Translations under genes and position numbers: made by a program
Shown here: one piece after another, positions 57,657 through 64,000 of the stretch
Numbering within the stretch: position 1 is the stretch's first letter
How the letters are laid out: each line of letters starts with the position of its first letter
Assembly: GCA_902805845.1 (NCBI GenBank)
Contig: CADCUI010000064.1
Span: 20,412 to 84,411, forward strand
Source: an uncultured Nocardioidaceae bacterium
GTDB lineage: Bacteria; Actinomycetota; Actinomycetes; Propionibacteriales; Nocardioidaceae
Length of the DNA stretch: 64,000 bases
Reading direction: 5' to 3'
Notes under the pieces: model-generated
Databases searched by the model: none
What the model was told of the DNA's origin: nothing
What the model saw: only the letters and a program-made list of their open reading frames with translations

Positions 57657-57677
57657 CCCGCCGGAAGGGAGCTGTCC

Positions 57678-58655
57678 ATGCCGCTCGACCTCTGGACGTC
57701 GAGGGAGTTCGCTGCCGAGGTGACCTCCTGGGTGCGCTCGGTCGCCGAGCCGGCCGGAGAGCTGATCACCGGAGAGGTCGAGCAGCCGCACCTGCGCCCG
57801 TGGTCGAGCACCATCCGGTTCCAGACGGCGTCCGGCGCGCTGTGGTTCAAGGTGAACGGCCCCGGCACCCTCTTCGAGCCCGCGCTGCTGGTCGTGCTCG
57901 CCCAGCGAGCTCCCGACCTGGTGCCCGACGTCCTCGCCGTCGACCCCGCTCGCGGCTGGACCCTGATGCGCGACGCCGGCCCGGTCATGCGGTCGCTCGC
58001 GGGTCCCGATGAGCTCTGGGACCGGTGGTCCGACGTGCTGGGCAGGTACGCCGGGGGACAGCTCCAGCTCGCCGCGGACGCCGATGCCCTGCGGTCCACC
58101 GGCACCGGCTGGCTGCCTCCGGGCGAGATGCCGGGGCGGCTCCGGCAGCTGGTCGACGAGCTCCGTCGTACGCCGGTGCGTGCGGGCGGCCTGACCGCGG
58201 AGGAGGCGACGAGGCTCGACCAGGTCCTGCCGTCGTACGACGCCTGGTGCGCCGAGCTCGAGACCTCGGGGGTGCCGCTCTCGGTCAACCACGACGACCT
58301 GCACTCCTCGAACATCTGTTGGGGCCGGGCGGGCCCGCGCATCGTGGACTGGGGGGACGCCACGGTGACCCATCCCTTCGCGACCATGCTGGTCACCCTC
58401 AACTCGATCGCCTGGCACGCGAGGACCAGCATCGACGACCCGCGGGTGCACCGGGTGCGGGACGCCTACCTGGAGCCGTTCGGGGCGTACGGCGAGCACG
58501 CCGACCGCGTCCGCTGGGTCGGGCTCGCCCGCCGTACCGGTGCGCTGGGCCGGGCGCTCGCGTACATGAGCGCGCTCGAGGGCGAGCCGCCGTCCGCGCA
58601 CGCCGAGCTGGACTGGCCGGTGCGCGGCTGGCTGCTGGAGCTGCTCGACGCCTGA
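57678..58655 (+). CDS. Aminoglycoside/choline-type phosphotransferase (APH) family protein
   Basis: VNHDDLHSSNICWGRAGPRIVDWGDATVTHPF (Brenner/DxD kinase motifs). Confidence 0.85.
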   Translation: MPLDLWTSREFAAEVTSWVRSVAEPAGELITGEVEQPHLRPWSSTIRFQTASGALWFKVNGPGTLFEPALLVVLAQRAPDLVPDVLAVDPARGWTLMRDAGPVMRSLAGPDELWDRWSDVLGRYAGGQLQLAADADALRSTGTGWLPPGEMPGRLRQLVDELRRTPVRAGGLTAEEATRLDQVLPSYDAWCAELETSGVPLSVNHDDLHSSNICWGRAGPRIVDWGDATVTHPFATMLVTLNSIAWHARTSIDDPRVHRVRDAYLEPFGAYGEHADRVRWVGLARRTGALGRALAYMSALEGEPPSAHAELDWPVRGWLLELLDA

Positions 58656-58689
58656 GGCGCCGTCGCACGCATCCCGGGCGCCGCGCCGG

Positions 58690-59067
58690 TCAGCGGTGCA
58701 GCACCGCGAAGGTGGCGAGGGCGTGCACGAGGGCCCGGCCCTCCTGCTCGACGTCGGCCTCGCAGACCGTCAGGTGCTCTCCTTGCTTGCGCACCTTCGC
58801 GGTGACCTCCAGCCTGCCCGGTCCTCCCGGCCGCAGGTAGGTGACCGTGAGCTGGCTGGTGGCCGGCACGTCGCTGTCGCCGGTCAGGCTCCGGACCGCG
58901 TCGCCCATGGCCATGTCGACGAGCGACGCGAGCACCCCACCGTGGACCGTGCCTGCGGGATTGAGATGGCGCTCCGCCGCCTCCAGGACCAGACGCGACC
59001 TTCCGTCGTCGGCCGACTCCTCGAGCAGCCCGACAAGCTCCTTGAACCCGGTGCCGGTGTCCTCCAC
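58690..59067 (-). CDS. PaaI-type hotdog-fold thioesterase
   Basis: HLNPAGTVHGGVLASLVDMAMGDAVRSL...ATSQLTVTYLRPGGPGRLEVTAKVRKQGEHLTVCEADV. Confidence 0.9.
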   Translation of the reverse strand: MEDTGTGFKELVGLLEESADDGRSRLVLEAAERHLNPAGTVHGGVLASLVDMAMGDAVRSLTGDSDVPATSQLTVTYLRPGGPGRLEVTAKVRKQGEHLTVCEADVEQEGRALVHALATFAVLHR

Positions 59068-59129
59068 GGCGCGGTGTTACCCCGCGATGATGTCGGCGAA
59101 CCCCTGGCTTCGTCAGCCGGTGCGGGTCG

Positions 59130-59792
59130 CTACCAGCCGCGGGCCTCCCACTCGTCGAGCGAGGGGCGCTCGGCGCCGATTGTCGAGTCGTTCCCGTGGC
59201 CGGGGTAGAACCACGTCTCGTCGGGCAACCGGTCGAAGAGCTTCGCGCGGACGTCGCGGACCAGCGACCTGAAGCTGTCGGCGTCGCCGAAGGTGTTGCC
59301 GACTCCGCCCGGGAACAAGCTGTCACCGGTGAAGAGGTGGGCGGACCCCTCGGGATCGTCGTAGAGCAGGGCGACCGAGCCGGGGGTGTGCCCGACGAGG
59401 TGGATGACCTCGAGCGAGCTCTGGCCGACCGTGACCCGGTCGCCGTCGCGAAGCGGGTGGTCGGTCGGCACGGGGATCCCCTCGGCGTCGTCCTCACCGG
59501 CGCAGGTCTCGGCGCCGGTCGCCGACGACACCTCGGCAAGCGCCTGCCAGTGGTCGGCGTGCCGGTGGGTGGTGACGATCGTGGCGAGGCCGCTGTCCCC
59601 GACGAGGCGCATGATGACGTCGGGCTCGGCGGCCGCGTCGATCAGCAGCTGCTCGTCGGTGCGCCGGCAGCGCAGCAGGTAGGTGTTGTTGTCGAAGTCA
59701 CCGACCGACATCTTCGTGACGATGAGCTCGGCGAGCTCGCGCACCTGCGGCGGACCACCCTGGGTCACCCTGCCGTGGTAGGTCATGCCCAT
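59130..59792 (-). CDS. MBL-fold hydrolase (glyoxalase II-like)
   Basis: VTTHRHADHWQAL (THxHxDH); HLVGHTPGSVALLY; LFTGDSLFPGGVGNT; FYPGHGNDSTIG. Confidence 0.9.
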   Translation of the reverse strand: MGMTYHGRVTQGGPPQVRELAELIVTKMSVGDFDNNTYLLRCRRTDEQLLIDAAAEPDVIMRLVGDSGLATIVTTHRHADHWQALAEVSSATGAETCAGEDDAEGIPVPTDHPLRDGDRVTVGQSSLEVIHLVGHTPGSVALLYDDPEGSAHLFTGDSLFPGGVGNTFGDADSFRSLVRDVRAKLFDRLPDETWFYPGHGNDSTIGAERPSLDEWEARGW

Positions 59793-60484
59793 GCTCCGAT
59801 CTGGGGCAGCGACCCCGTCGAGCTGCTGAGGTCGGCACCCGACCCCCGACCGAGCAGCCACCACACGAGGTCGGCCGCGCTGCCCTCGACGCTGGGCCCC
59901 TCGCCGCTGGACCAGGACTCGCCGGTGTCGGTCGCCCGCCACGTGAAGGCGGGGCCGTCCGAGGACAGCTCCCGCTCCCGCCGTCGCATCAGCGCCGTCA
60001 CGAAGTCCTCGGGCCAGGCTGCCGCGGTGTACCCGATGCCGAGGTCGGCGTGGTGGACCTCCACCTCGGTCCGGCGCATCGTCCCGACCCGGCGTACCGG
60101 CCAGGTCTCGCCCCCGGGCAGCCGGCACCCCGGCGCGTCGAGCACGGCGGCATGCACCGCGTTGGCGGCGTGGTGCCACCGGCCGGCCGATGCGACGGCG
60201 TCCTCGAGGAGCTCTGCCGCCGTCCTGGCAGCGTCCGCCTCGATGTCTGCGTCGCGCTGCTCATGGGACTCGTACATCCAGCGGGTCTCGCCCGCCTGGG
60301 CGCCCCGGAGGACCCCGGTCAGTGCGTCGGCGTTGCGGGCGACGTGGGCGATGACGTGGGCACGCGTCCAGCCAGGCAGCAGGGAGGGCGCAAGGACCGC
60401 GTCCTCGTCCAGTTCTGTCACCGCCTCCAGGTAACGTGCGGTCGCGACGACGGTCTCGTCGAGGTTCGGGAGCTCGGTCCGCAT
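59783..60484 (-). CDS. Maleylpyruvate isomerase / mycothiol-dependent (DinB-like) family protein
   Basis: PSLLPGWTRAHVIAHVARNADALTGVLRGAQAGETRWMYES; EVEVHHADLGIGY. Confidence 0.88.
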   Translation of the reverse strand: MRTELPNLDETVVATARYLEAVTELDEDAVLAPSLLPGWTRAHVIAHVARNADALTGVLRGAQAGETRWMYESHEQRDADIEADAARTAAELLEDAVASAGRWHHAANAVHAAVLDAPGCRLPGGETWPVRRVGTMRRTEVEVHHADLGIGYTAAAWPEDFVTALMRRRERELSSDGPAFTWRATDTGESWSSGEGPSVEGSAADLVWWLLGRGSGADLSSSTGSLPQIGAWA

Positions 60485-60533
60485 GGCCACATCCAACCGC
60501 GCAGGGCGTTGTTGTGCCAGGCGGCTAGGATGG

Positions 60534-60547
60534 CGAACGCGTGTTCG
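60534..60547. promoter_or_regulatory. LexA SOS box CGAAC-GCGT-GTTCG upstream of uvrA
   Basis: Perfect CGAAC-N4-GTTCG palindrome (actinobacterial/Gram-positive LexA consensus), 45 nt before the uvrA start and just after a TAGGAT -10-like hexamer (60526-60531). Confidence 0.87.
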
Positions 60548-60592
60548 AAGGCCGTCCCCGCACCGTCCGACTGACAGGAGCCCAGGAGTCCG

Positions 60593-63487
<2,895 letters not shown>

Positions 63488-63625
63488 CTTGCCTGGCCCA
63501 TCCTCGACGGCCGCGTCGAACTGGGGGAGAGGAGCAGTCGTCGGGCTTCTAACCCGAGCACTGGTCCAGTACTGTGTTCTCAGCGCGCCCTGGGGGGGAC
63601 GTCGCTGCGCCGCGGAGGGGGGGCC

Positions 63626-64000
63626 GTGTTGACCGCTGCCGAACGTGAGGATCATGTTGCGACGGCAATCGACGCCGTCGCGTCTCGTCCCGTTCTCGTC
63701 GTCGGGTCCCCTCCTCCCGGAGGGCGTGACCTCGACCTCTTGGCGCGCCCGGACGAATACCAAGCCATCTCCGAGTGGCTTCTCCGCAAGGGGTTCGTCC
63801 AGCTGAAGAACACCTGGGCGAGGCTCGACCGTGCACCGCTCTACGCGGTCGACCTCTCCTCAACGGCGCGCTGGACGACGGCACGGCAGGACGCTTCCGG
63901 TCTGTTCGCCGACGCGGAAGATCTGCCGGGGTTCGACCGGCTCGTCGCTCCGAGCCCGGCGACCGTCCTCCTGCTGGCGGCGCGCGGCACGGTCACGCGT
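63626..64000 (+). CDS. Partial CDS running off the right edge; nucleotidyltransferase-like N-terminus
   Basis: Hand translation from GTG 63626 stays open to the edge: VLTAAEREDHVATAIDAVASRPVLVVGSPPPGGRDLDLLARPDEYQAISEWLLRKGF... GS-x6-DxD resembles NTase-fold motifs. Absent from the ORF track because no stop lies in the window. Confidence 0.55.
   Translation, partial: MLTAAEREDHVATAIDAVASRPVLVVGSPPPGGRDLDLLARPDEYQAISEWLLRKGFVQLKNTWARLDRAPLYAVDLSSTARWTTARQDASGLFADAEDLPGFDRLVAPSPATVLLLAARGTVTR

Noticed and set aside
55770-58601. 943-aa minus-strand ORF
   Set aside because: Antisense shadow of ABC exporter and APH genes.

Overview
This is a ~64 kb high-GC, densely coding chromosomal window. Codon usage, the mycothiol-type DinB/MDMPI protein, and the DUF1206 and DUF6197-like proteins suggest an actinobacterium, probably Nocardioides-like (inference). 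No rRNA, tRNA, CRISPR array, IS element or prophage was recognised. The left third (1-14.2 kb) is a glycine-betaine/choline module: a truncated non-pyrrolysine MttB-family methyltransferase, an IclR regulator, betaine aldehyde dehydrogenase, choline dehydrogenase, a ProV / fused double-ProW / ProX importer, a dimethylglycine/sarcosine-dehydrogenase-like FAD-GcvT protein, and a dedicated EtfB/EtfA. The same 6-5-6 palindrome (GTTGCG-N5-CGCAAC) precedes both operons. The rest holds two heterodimeric ABC exporters (one with a P-loop-less NBD), a secreted HExxH protease with Ig-like repeats, MFS/DMT transporters, an MFS-cNMP-binding fusion, PPK2, an AAA+ ATPase with an 'ED' Walker B, a tandem CitE/Mcl-like lyase pair, two BrkB/YihY proteins, map, a TetR-VOC pair, and uvrA with an SOS box. 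The most unusual non-coding signal is three short tandem-repeat families (periods 32, 22 and 12 bp) sitting at or immediately after stop codons. In family A the first TGA of the repeat is the stop codon of the gene. All family names come from reading translated motifs; no database search was run.
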